Assembly: GCA_910585665.1 (NCBI GenBank)
Contig: CAJUFI010000003.1
Coordinates: 47,473-111,472, forward strand
Direction: 5' to 3'
Length of the DNA stretch: 64,000 nt
Source of the DNA: an uncultured Acetatifactor sp.
GTDB lineage: Bacteria; Bacillota; Clostridia; Lachnospirales; Lachnospiraceae
Shown: positions 37,007 to 44,921 of the stretch, piece by piece
How positions within the stretch are numbered: the first letter of the stretch is position 1
Layout of the letters: every line of letters begins with the position of its first letter
Translations under genes and position numbers: made by a program
Notes under the pieces: model-generated
The model's database searches: none
Told to the model about the DNA's origin: nothing
What the model saw: only the letters and a program-made list of their open reading frames with translations

Positions 37007-37891
37007 ATGAGGATTGTTACGACGACAGATATCATAGCAAAGTATCATGGAGACGGAGAATGTGTCCGCATCCTGGCAAAGGCCGGATTCGATGCCGTAG
37101 ACTGGTCATTTTTTATGATGGCATCGGGCGACGGCATCTGGTGCAGCGACGGCTGGCGGGAGCACGCCCTGGAGATGAAAGAAATCGGCGCAGAGTGCGG
37201 CATCGGCTTTGCCCAGGCCCACGCCCCTTTCCCCTCCTCCCTGGGGAAGGAGCCCTATGATACGGAGATCAGGAAATGGATCCTGCGCTCCATGGAGGCA
37301 GCAGCCCTGATGGGCGTGCGCAATATCGTGGTCCATCCGCTGCAGCATCTGGAATATGCCCGCAACAGAGAGGAACTGTGGCAGATGAACCTGGAATTCT
37401 ACCGCAGCCTGATTCCCTGCTGCGAGGAATACGGCATACGCGTCTGCGCGGAGAACATGTGGCAGTACGACAACAAACGCAAATACATCGTGGACAGCTT
37501 CTGTTCCCAGCCGGAAGAGTTCTGCGGGCTGCTGGACCAGGTGGACAGCCCCTGGATCGTAGGCTGCCTGGACCTGGGGCACTGCGCGCTGGTGGGCATC
37601 GAGCCCCAGGACTTCATCCGCGCCATGGGCAAAAAGCGCCTGCAGGCCCTGCATGTCCACGATGTGAATTATGTCCGGGACTGCCATACCATGCCCTTCA
37701 TGGAGAGCCTGGACTGGGAAGCTGTCACCTGCGCCCTGGCAGAGATTGACTATGATGGCGATTTCACCCTGGAGGCGGACAGCTTCCTGGAGAAGATGCC
37801 GCCTGCCCTGATGCCGGAGGCCAGCGTCCTGATGGCGAAGACAGCCCGCTACCTGACAGAGCGCATCCGGGACCGGAAAGCGCCGGCCTGA
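37007..37891 (+). CDS. Sugar phosphate isomerase/epimerase (xylose isomerase-like TIM barrel)
   Basis: A 294-residue cytoplasmic protein of the AP-endonuclease-2/IolE/IolI superfamily, TIM barrels that use a divalent metal to isomerise or epimerise sugars. Likely metal ligands are the Glu in ICAENMW (near 151), the His in CLDLGHCAL (near 190), the His in ALHVHDVNY (near 222) and the Glu in FTLEADSF near the end. IVVHPLQHLEY is another conserved strand. The substrate cannot be deduced: no transporter or sugar regulator is adjacent. AGGAGAAAAG precedes the ATG. The gene ends before a strong terminator. Confidence 0.85.
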   Translation: MRIVTTTDIIAKYHGDGECVRILAKAGFDAVDWSFFMMASGDGIWCSDGWREHALEMKEIGAECGIGFAQAHAPFPSSLGKEPYDTEIRKWILRSMEAAALMGVRNIVVHPLQHLEYARNREELWQMNLEFYRSLIPCCEEYGIRVCAENMWQYDNKRKYIVDSFCSQPEEFCGLLDQVDSPWIVGCLDLGHCALVGIEPQDFIRAMGKKRLQALHVHDVNYVRDCHTMPFMESLDWEAVTCALAEIDYDGDFTLEADSFLEKMPPALMPEASVLMAKTARYLTERIRDRKAPA

Positions 37892-37943
37892 GACAGCGCC
37901 GGGAACCCGCCCGCCGCACCGAAAACGAGAGACGACAGATGCA

Positions 37944-37986
37944 GCTGCCGCATCCGGCCTGATTCAGACGGATGCGGCAGCCTTTT
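37944..37986 (+). terminator. Intrinsic terminator after the isomerase gene
   Basis: A perfect 13-bp stem (GCTGCCGCATCCG, 37944-37956, with CGGATGCGGCAGC, 37969-37981) is followed by CTTTTGCC. Confidence 0.85.
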
Positions 37987-38001
37987 GCCGCGAAAAGACA
38001 C

Positions 38002-38034
38002 AAAAAAAGCACCCGCCTTAAGGCAGGGTGCTTT
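38002..38034 (-). terminator. Intrinsic terminator of rpsT
   Basis: On the minus strand AAAGCACCC and GGGTGCTTT pair, with an inner GCCTTAAGGC palindrome, followed by a run of seven T (plus positions 38008-38002). It is back-to-back with the isomerase terminator. Confidence 0.9.
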
Positions 38035-38070
38035 CATGTGCTTGTTCAACTATATGTTCCCTCTGTCAAA

Positions 38071-38334
38071 TCAAGCCATTTCATTTACAGCTTTGCTAAT
38101 GCGGGAAACCTTGTGGGCAACGTTGTTCTTGTGGAAAACGCCCTTGCTTCCAGCCATCTCGATGACCTTTGTGGCAGCGGACAGCTCTGCAGCCGCAGCA
38201 GCCTTGTCGCCGGACTCGATAGCGGCATAGACCTTCTTGATAGCGGTCTTGACGCCCGATTTGATGGCTTTGTTCCTCTCCGCCTTTGTGCGGTTCACCA
38301 GGATTCTCTTCTTTGCAGATTTAATGTTAGCCAA
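38071..38334 (-). CDS. rpsT: 30S ribosomal protein S20, TTG start
   Basis: S20 binds 16S rRNA in the body of the small subunit. The 87-residue, Lys/Ala-rich protein begins (M)ANIKSAKKRILVNRTK and ends with the conserved GVFHKNNVAHKVSRISKAV. The correct N-terminus requires a TTG start at 38334-38332; GGAGG (minus strand, 38347-38343) lies 8 bases before it, whereas the longer frame starts inside that site. A weak start codon is well known for rpsT in other bacteria, where it serves autoregulation. It is a single-gene unit with its own promoter and terminator, divergent from gpr. Confidence 0.96.
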   Translation of the reverse strand: MANIKSAKKRILVNRTKAERNKAIKSGVKTAIKKVYAAIESGDKAAAAAELSAATKVIEMAGSKGVFHKNNVAHKVSRISKAVNEMA

Positions 38335-38418
38335 GTCGTACACCTCCAATTGTATACAATATTAAATTATTGTTTCACTTTAGCCAGACACGGAGGACTA
38401 TCGTAAACACATAAAGAT

Positions 38419-38447
38419 AGTTTAGTAAATAATAGAAAATTTGTCAA
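38419..38447 (-). promoter_or_regulatory. Predicted sigma-A promoter of rpsT
   Basis: On the minus strand a consensus TTGACA (38447-38442) is 17 bases from TAAACT (38424-38419). The leader before the TTG start is about 80 bases. Confidence 0.78.
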
Positions 38448-38517
38448 GACATAATCCGAGAAAAATTGACCAAAATAAAAAAGAATCGTAACAGTCGAAA
38501 CGGGAATGGAGGAAACG

Positions 38518-39441
38518 ATGGACAATTTTCAGATGAGGACAGATTTGGCGCTGGAAGCCCGGGAGAGCATCAGCCAGGCGGACAGTGAGCTGCGGGGCGT
38601 CAGAGTGGAGGAATACTATCACGAGGAAGAGGACATCCGGGTGACGAAAGTGATGATAGACACCAGGAACGCCGCCAAGGCCATGGGAAAGCCCATGGGC
38701 ATCTATGTGACCATGGAGGCTCCCGCCATGGTGGAGCCGGACGAAGACTATCACAGGGAGATTTCCTGCCGCCTGGCGGAAGAAATCCTGGAGCTTCTGC
38801 CCGGCGCGGACAGGGAGCAGTCCGTTCTGGTGGTTGGGCTGGGCAATCGGGAGGTGACCGCAGACGCGCTGGGGCCCCAGGTGGTGGACAATCTCTTCAT
38901 CACCAGGCATATCATGAAGGAATACGGCAAGGCCGCCTACAACTGCGACAAAATGAACCAGATCAGCGCCCTGGAGCCGGGGGTCATGGCCAAGACAGGC
39001 ATGGAGACGGCGGAGATTGTCAAAGGCGTGGTGGCCGAGACCGCGCCTGACGCGCTGATTGTCATAGACGCGTTGGCAGCCCGCAGTACCAAACGGCTGA
39101 ACCGGACCATCCAGATCACCAACACAGGCATCCAGCCCGGCTCCGGCGTGGGGAACCACCGGAACGCCCTGACCCAGGAGAGCCTGGGCGTTCCGGTGAT
39201 CGCCATCGGCATCCCCACCGTGGTGGACGCGGCCACCATAGTGGGGGACGCCCTGGAGAAGCTGCTGGAGGACGGGAATCTCGAAGGGGCCCAATGCAGG
39301 GAGAAGCAGCGGCTGCATTTCGCGGAGCTGAACAATATGTACATGACGGGCAAGGATATCGACGCCGTCATCAAGAGGGTCAGCTTCACCGTCTCCGAGG
39401 GAATCAATATCGCCATCGGGGAGACTTTCGCAGGTCAGTAG
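38518..39441 (+). CDS. gpr: Germination protease Gpr
   Basis: Gpr is the atypical aspartic protease that cleaves small acid-soluble spore proteins when spores germinate; it shows that the organism forms endospores. The 307-residue zymogen has the processing-site region MRTDLALEARES near the N-terminus, where self-cleavage removes a short propeptide, and the conserved core LVVGLGNREVTADALGP, VIDALAARSTKRLN and NTGIQPGSGVGNHR. ATG 38518 was chosen because GGAGG (38508-38512) precedes it by five bases; the ATG at 38506 overlaps that site. spoIIP follows, a conserved neighbour in Firmicutes. A forespore-specific promoter is expected, but I could not place one. Confidence 0.96.
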   Translation: MDNFQMRTDLALEARESISQADSELRGVRVEEYYHEEEDIRVTKVMIDTRNAAKAMGKPMGIYVTMEAPAMVEPDEDYHREISCRLAEEILELLPGADREQSVLVVGLGNREVTADALGPQVVDNLFITRHIMKEYGKAAYNCDKMNQISALEPGVMAKTGMETAEIVKGVVAETAPDALIVIDALAARSTKRLNRTIQITNTGIQPGSGVGNHRNALTQESLGVPVIAIGIPTVVDAATIVGDALEKLLEDGNLEGAQCREKQRLHFAELNNMYMTGKDIDAVIKRVSFTVSEGINIAIGETFAGQ

Positions 39442-39531
39442 TCCGCCACAGTCTTTATCATGGAACAAAGGAGACGGGCATATATTTAAAAGAATATTTT
39501 ATGGCCGGAAAGGAAGTGCGTTGCCGTAGAC

Positions 39532-40860
39532 ATGGAAGAAAAGCATTCCAGGAAAACTTTTGCCATAAAACGGACAGGAAAGCTCTTTCTGCTGGCCGTC
39601 CTGATTCTGGGGATACAGGCAGCCGTGCAAAGCTGCGGCGCTGTGGTGGACGCGGTGGACAATCAGGAGACCATCGGCGAAGCCATGCTGCGGAGCTTGG
39701 CGGAGGAGACAGAGACGATATTGTACAACCAGTACATGCCAAGCGTGGCATTCCTCAGCGATGGAGGCTACAGGCGCGACTGGCTGCTGCAAGAGGAAAT
39801 GGAATGTCTGGTTCCCTTTTACGGATTTCTGACGAAGCATATGGACGGCGGGGAGGAAGAGGGCGCGGAGGACTTCAGGACGATTCTGCTGGCGGAGGCC
39901 GAGGAGGGGGCTTATGAAGAAGCGCCGGAAAGGGAGCCGCAGCCGGAGGAAGCGCCGGAAGTTACGCCGGAGGATTCCGCGCCGGAAGCCCAGGAACAGT
40001 CCCCGGACAATGAGTCTCTCTCAGAGCTGCTGAGGGCGGAGAACGAGGCTGCGCTCAGTGCCCGGGAGCCATCCTCCTTTGTCCCCCACGGGAGACAGCT
40101 GCAGCTGGATCTGACCTCTCTGGAAAACTACGCCACCCTGGTGCAGCAGATTTATACGATAGATGCCAATACCATGGCAGGCAGTGACCAGCTGGACATC
40201 CGGAAATTCCTGAGCGAAGACATGACGGTATCCAAAGAGGACATCGGGCCGCAGATTCTCATCTACCATACCCATTCCCAGGAGGCTTTCCTGGATTCCG
40301 TGCCCGGGGACGCGTCCACCACGATTATGGGCGTGGGAGATCGGCTGACCGCGATCCTCACGGAAGAGTACGGCTATCAGGTGCTCCACCATCTGGGACA
40401 GTACGATATAAACTCCCGGAACGACTCCTACGCCGAGGCTTTGACGGACATCGAGACGATTTTGCGGGAGTACCCTTCCATACAGGTGGTGATTGACTTA
40501 CATAGGGACGAGATGCCCGAGAACGTCCATCTGGCCATGGATCTGGACGGCAGGCCCACTGCCAGGTTCATGTTCTTCAACGGCCTTTCCCGGACAAAGA
40601 AGACGGGCAACATCGCCTATCTGTACAATGAGAACCTGGACGGTAATCTGGCCTTCTCCTTCCAGATGCAGAGGAAGGCCATGGAATATTATCCCGGCCT
40701 GACCCGGAAAATCTACCTGAAGGGATATCGCTACAACATGCATCTGCGCCCCAGGACCCTCCTGATAGAGCTGGGGGCCCAGAACAACACGGTGGAGGAG
40801 GCCATGAACGCCTGCGATCCTCTGGCGCATATCCTGGACCTGGTGCTGTCCGGCCAATGA
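39532..40860 (+). CDS. spoIIP: Stage II sporulation protein SpoIIP
   Basis: SpoIIP is a cell-wall amidase/endopeptidase that works with SpoIID and SpoIIM to thin septal peptidoglycan so that the forespore can be engulfed. The 442-residue protein has an N-terminal membrane anchor (about 17-36), an acidic Pro/Glu-rich linker (about 105-165) and a C-terminal catalytic domain with ILIYHTHSQEAF (near 241), VVIDLHRDE (near 321) and LIELGAQNNT near the end. These histidine and glutamate residues match the family's zinc site. The nearest AAGGAAG lies about 15 bases before the ATG, a weak distance. It follows gpr by 90 bases. Confidence 0.95.
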   Translation: MEEKHSRKTFAIKRTGKLFLLAVLILGIQAAVQSCGAVVDAVDNQETIGEAMLRSLAEETETILYNQYMPSVAFLSDGGYRRDWLLQEEMECLVPFYGFLTKHMDGGEEEGAEDFRTILLAEAEEGAYEEAPEREPQPEEAPEVTPEDSAPEAQEQSPDNESLSELLRAENEAALSAREPSSFVPHGRQLQLDLTSLENYATLVQQIYTIDANTMAGSDQLDIRKFLSEDMTVSKEDIGPQILIYHTHSQEAFLDSVPGDASTTIMGVGDRLTAILTEEYGYQVLHHLGQYDINSRNDSYAEALTDIETILREYPSIQVVIDLHRDEMPENVHLAMDLDGRPTARFMFFNGLSRTKKTGNIAYLYNENLDGNLAFSFQMQRKAMEYYPGLTRKIYLKGYRYNMHLRPRTLLIELGAQNNTVEEAMNACDPLAHILDLVLSGQ

Positions 40861-40931
40861 TGCCGCCTGGCTCCAGGCCTGCCGCCCCCGCCGGGGAAAG
40901 CCCGGAAATGGGGCCGCGGCTTTGGGGGACG

Positions 40932-43900
40932 TCAGCGGGCTGTCAGCACCCAGGTCGGGAACCAGCGCAGGAAGCGGGCCACAAAGTCGGCTTCCACAGG
41001 CTGCCCTGAGAGCACAGGATAGAACAGCAGGAAGAGAAGGACGGCAAGCAGGCCATACAACAACACGGCGGCCAGGAAAGCGGGTCTGGCGGCCTTTTTC
41101 TTCCACTGGGCGAAGCTGTACATGATCATCAGGACCACGAAAGGGACGCTGGGGAAGTAGTGGTAGATGAAAGTGGTCCTGGTCACGAAGAACCAGGGCA
41201 GGTACTGGGCCAGATATCCTGTGGCCAGGAAAGCGGCAGTCCGGTCCTTTCTGGCTGCCCATAAGAAGACCATGTACAGGAAGGCCGGAATGCCGGGCCA
41301 CCATACCGCAGGGTTGCCGAAAGCGCTGATGCCCTCCCTGAGCCCGCCGGCCTCCAGGGGCGTGACTACGCGGGAGTAATACCAAATGGGTCGCTTGATC
41401 ACAGGCCATTCATACCATGCCGATGAGAAGGCGTGGGTGGACTCCAGATTGCTGTGGTAGCCGAACATGGTCTGCTGATTGTGCAGCGTCCTGGCCAGGA
41501 GCCCCCGATCCGCGTAATCCCGGAAAGGAAGGTAGGACAGCAGATAGATCAAAACGGGCAGGGCCACGAAGAACACCAGGCAGAACAGTATGGTCTTCCC
41601 TGCGCAGGGCCGGAAGCTTTGGAGGATGTGGGCATGGGAGATGCCGCCGCTCATGCCCTCAGGGTCCTTTCTGGCGATGAGGTATTCCCGGTATCTCCGG
41701 TACAGCGTCCAGAAGAAAATCAGCGCTAGGCCGCCCCCCGCGTAGACGCCGGTCCACTTGGAGGCGATGCCGAACCCCATGCAGACGCCGCAGGCGCCCA
41801 GCGGGAGCCACGTCCTTGCCAGGGAAGTGTCATAGAAGCTCAGGCAGCTGTACCGATACATGAAATAATACATGAAAATCACAAAAAAGGTAATAAATAC
41901 ATCTATGGTGGCAATCCTGGTCTGTGTAAAGTGCATGAAGTCAAAGGCGAACAGCACGCAGGCCAGAGTGGAAAGCACAGTGCTTTCGGATATCCGCCGG
42001 GCGAACAGATACAGCGCAGGCACCATGAGGATGCCGAAAAAAGTCCCCGCAATGCGCCAACCGAAAGGGTTCATGCCGAACAGCCACACCCCCAGCGCGA
42101 TGAAGATCTTCCCTAAGGGAGGATGGGTGTTCTCATAGGAAGTAAGGCCGTTCAGGAATTCGTAGGCCGTGCGCCCGTGATAGATTTCATCGAAATACAT
42201 GCTGTTGCGGAAGGAGTAGGGCCCGTGGTAACCGTCAGGCTCGTCGAACAGGGCCGGGTAGTCCGCCGCGTTCAGGGGGGCCACAGGGCTGCCCTCCCGG
42301 TCCAGGAACACCAGTTCCAGCAGAGAGGCCTGGTCATTCTGCAAGGTGAGTCGGATTTGGGTGGACAGGCCGTCCAGGGGTAGCTCCTGCCAGGTGAAGA
42401 CTTTCTGGAAGGACACCTCTTCGGCAGGGGACCATGCCGTCCCGTCAGCGGCCCTTCCCTCCAACAGGAAAGTCCGGTTGTGCCAGGGGGCCATGTAGTA
42501 ACTGAGAGAAGCGGGGGCTTCCGGGAAGCGAAGCTCCACGGACTGGCCCTGGTCCATGGGAAAGGCGGTGACAGGGGCCGTGTGCTCTCCCAGGTCGTAC
42601 AGCGCGAAGCAGCTGTAGATCGCCGTGACGGCCAGCATGCAGAGCACATCCTTTCCCGTCAGCGGCAAGGCCCTGTGGGAGCTGCGGGGAAGGAAGTCCG
42701 CGCTGGGGAACAGCCCGTCTGCGTCCTGACCGGGGGCGGGCAGCGCCCCCGAACTGCCCCCGCCGTAGAGACGGTAGGCGGTATAGTACAATATCCCCCC
42801 GCACAGAAGCATTCCCGCGGACACCAGCAGGATGGCCGGAGCCTTCCGGTCATAGTTCGAGGGGTCATAAAAGAACAGCACATTCGCCGTATTATAAAAA
42901 TGCATCACGGAGAAACCGCCGTAGCACCAGGCCAGGAGTCTGGAGGGCAGGTACAGATAGGCCAGCAGAAGCAGCGCCAGCCCCGGATACAGATAGCGCT
43001 CATGCATGCGGACCGAGAACAGGAAGACACTGACGACCAGAAAGGCGGCGAGGAAAGGATACTTTTCCTGCCGGTCCCGGTTCCGCAGGCTGAGGTACAG
43101 CGTCAGGGCCACGAAGACCACGATGGCCGTCCACCCGAACACCTGATAGGGAATGCCCAGGAACCGGTTGTCCTGGCTGATCCAGTTCAGGCCCAGAAGC
43201 CCCCAGACATTGCAGGCGTTCACCGCTGCATAGGGATAGGAGCCAAGGGTGCTCAGGATCTGTGTCAGGACCTTCTCCAGTCCGAAGGGAAGGCAGAGGA
43301 GAAGGCACCCAAGGATCACGGACAGGCCCTGGCCGATACAGCAAAAGAGCCTGGTCAGCACGCCGCCTTCCCGCAGGGACCCATCGGAGCCCTTCGGGAA
43401 GACCCAGTCGATCATGCCTGCCAGGAGCACCGGCCCGAACAGCAGCATCTGGGGCTTGATCAGGAGACCGGCCCCGAAGGCCAGCAAGCCGGGATATATC
43501 TTTCCGCGGATCAGGCACAGGCACATGACCGCCGTCGCCAGGGTGAACAGGGAATCCACCTGCCCCCAGACGGAGGAGTTGAGGATGACGGCAGGATTGA
43601 ACAGATAGGCGGCGCACAGGAAGAAAGCCTGCCGGGGAGAGACCTTCGCGGAGGCTTCCCGGCAGAGCAGCAGGCCGCAGGCCATATCCCCCAGGATCGC
43701 GGGGAGCTTCAGCAGGAGCAGATGGGCGGCGGAATAGTAGCCCAGCCCCAGGAGCCTGCGCAGGCCGCCGACAAGCCACAGCACGTAGATATAGCCGGGC
43801 GGATAGTCCGTGAAGACCTCAGGGGAGTAGAAGCCGCCGGGCCCGGTCTGGCAGATCCGCTCGGCCCAGGAGGCGAAACAGGCTGTGTCGGTGTGGAAGC

Positions 43901-44060
43901 CTTTTGACAGGGCGGCCGCCCCCAGCCGCAGCATAAACGCCCCGCAGAACAGGGCCGCGAACCAGCAGCCAGAGAATGCCGCCTTTTTTCTGCCGGATTC
44001 CCGAAGGCTGGCTCCGATGGCGAATATTCCTGATAATGCGAAAAAATGAATGTATAACAT
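40932..44060 (-). CDS. Double GT-C fold glycosyltransferase (PMT family fusion)
   Basis: A 1042-residue membrane protein that appears to hold two GT-C glycosyltransferase modules. The first half (about 1-470) has many membrane segments and an early acidic motif (KGFHTDTACFASWAERI), like undecaprenyl-phosphate-sugar users. A soluble beta-rich segment lies between the halves (about 490-610). The second half resembles protein mannosyltransferases (GT39): YFDEIYHGRTAYEF, THPPLGKIFIALGVWLFG and RIATIDVFITFFV. Its likely donor is a polyprenyl-phosphate sugar and its acceptor an envelope protein or glycan; neither can be named. It is convergent with spoIIP and divergent from the ABC transporter. Confidence 0.85.
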   Translation of the reverse strand: MLYIHFFALSGIFAIGASLRESGRKKAAFSGCWFAALFCGAFMLRLGAAALSKGFHTDTACFASWAERICQTGPGGFYSPEVFTDYPPGYIYVLWLVGGLRRLLGLGYYSAAHLLLLKLPAILGDMACGLLLCREASAKVSPRQAFFLCAAYLFNPAVILNSSVWGQVDSLFTLATAVMCLCLIRGKIYPGLLAFGAGLLIKPQMLLFGPVLLAGMIDWVFPKGSDGSLREGGVLTRLFCCIGQGLSVILGCLLLCLPFGLEKVLTQILSTLGSYPYAAVNACNVWGLLGLNWISQDNRFLGIPYQVFGWTAIVVFVALTLYLSLRNRDRQEKYPFLAAFLVVSVFLFSVRMHERYLYPGLALLLLAYLYLPSRLLAWCYGGFSVMHFYNTANVLFFYDPSNYDRKAPAILLVSAGMLLCGGILYYTAYRLYGGGSSGALPAPGQDADGLFPSADFLPRSSHRALPLTGKDVLCMLAVTAIYSCFALYDLGEHTAPVTAFPMDQGQSVELRFPEAPASLSYYMAPWHNRTFLLEGRAADGTAWSPAEEVSFQKVFTWQELPLDGLSTQIRLTLQNDQASLLELVFLDREGSPVAPLNAADYPALFDEPDGYHGPYSFRNSMYFDEIYHGRTAYEFLNGLTSYENTHPPLGKIFIALGVWLFGMNPFGWRIAGTFFGILMVPALYLFARRISESTVLSTLACVLFAFDFMHFTQTRIATIDVFITFFVIFMYYFMYRYSCLSFYDTSLARTWLPLGACGVCMGFGIASKWTGVYAGGGLALIFFWTLYRRYREYLIARKDPEGMSGGISHAHILQSFRPCAGKTILFCLVFFVALPVLIYLLSYLPFRDYADRGLLARTLHNQQTMFGYHSNLESTHAFSSAWYEWPVIKRPIWYYSRVVTPLEAGGLREGISAFGNPAVWWPGIPAFLYMVFLWAARKDRTAAFLATGYLAQYLPWFFVTRTTFIYHYFPSVPFVVLMIMYSFAQWKKKAARPAFLAAVLLYGLLAVLLFLLFYPVLSGQPVEADFVARFLRWFPTWVLTAR

Positions 44061-44140
44061 TGTTTTTTGGTATCCTTTTCCTGATTCGATTTGATTTTCT
44101 ATATATTATATCAAAAAAAGTGGTAGAAGGAAAGTTTTTG

Positions 44141-44149
44141 TGCTATAAT
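44141..44149 (+). promoter_or_regulatory. Extended -10 promoter for the ABC transporter operon
   Basis: TGCTATAAT is a perfect extended -10 element. The -35 position is poor, as is common for this promoter class. The transcript would start near 44156. Confidence 0.65.
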
Positions 44150-44212
44150 TACTTGGTATGAGTTCGGACGGAGCTCATATGCGACTCTCTTTTGAGATTG
44201 AGGTGGACGGCC

Positions 44213-44917
44213 ATGGGCGCTTTCGTAAGCTTTCAGGATGTGGGGAAGATATATAAGACGGGCGAGGTGGAGATCACCGCCCTGCACGATGTGAACTTCG
44301 AGATTGAGAAAGGGGAGTTCTGCGTCATCGTGGGCGCATCCGGCGCGGGGAAGACGACGATATTGAACATCCTGGGCGGGATGGACACGCTGACAGAGGG
44401 GGAAGTGTACCTGGACGGTCGGAAAGTGTCCTCGTTCAATAAGAAGCAGCTGACCTCCTACCGGCGCTACGACGTGGGCTTCGTGTTCCAGTTCTACAAT
44501 CTGGTCCAGAACCTGACGGCTCTGGAGAATGTGGAGCTGGCGGCCCAGATCTGCCGGAACCCCCTGAACGCGGCCACAGTGCTGGAGCAGGTGGGGCTGG
44601 CGGAGCGGGCGGGCAATTTCCCGGCCCAGCTGTCCGGCGGGGAGCAGCAGCGTGTGGCCATCGCCAGGGCCCTGGCCAAGAATCCCAAAGTGCTCCTGTG
44701 CGACGAGCCCACCGGCGCACTGGACTACAATACGGGCAAAGCCGTGCTGAAGCTTCTGCAGAATACCTGCAGGGAAGTGGGCAAGACCGTCATCGTCATC
44801 ACCCACAACCAGGCTCTGACCGCCATGGCGGACCGGGTCATCACCGTGAAGAGCGGGACGGTGGTAAGTATGGTAAAGAATAAAGATATTGTCGATATAG
44901 CGGATATAGAGTGGTGA
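44213..44917 (+). CDS. ABC transporter ATPase, MacB/LolD type
   Basis: A 234-residue nucleotide-binding subunit for the FtsX-type permease encoded next. It has Walker A GASGAGKTT (near 42), a Q-loop in VGFVFQFYNL, the signature LSGGEQQRVAIARAL (near 142), Walker B VLLCDEPTGALD and the H-loop ITHNQ. It closely resembles MacB/LolD/YknY-type ATPases, which power extrusion or mechanical work rather than uptake. ATG 44213 follows GAGGTGG by seven bases. The permease starts four bases after its stop. It is the only ABC ATPase in the window, which matters for the ATPase-less cluster downstream. Confidence 0.95.
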   Translation: MGAFVSFQDVGKIYKTGEVEITALHDVNFEIEKGEFCVIVGASGAGKTTILNILGGMDTLTEGEVYLDGRKVSSFNKKQLTSYRRYDVGFVFQFYNLVQNLTALENVELAAQICRNPLNAATVLEQVGLAERAGNFPAQLSGGEQQRVAIARALAKNPKVLLCDEPTGALDYNTGKAVLKLLQNTCREVGKTVIVITHNQALTAMADRVITVKSGTVVSMVKNKDIVDIADIEW

Positions 44918-44921
44918 GTGG

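Noticed and set aside
40861..40931. Terminator between spoIIP and the convergent glycosyltransferase gene
   Set aside because: The region is GC-rich and can fold, but no clean stem followed by a T-run is present on either strand.
42480..43907. 475-residue open frame on the plus strand
   Set aside because: It is opposite the GT-C gene and has the low-complexity Gln/Gly/Arg composition of a shadow frame.
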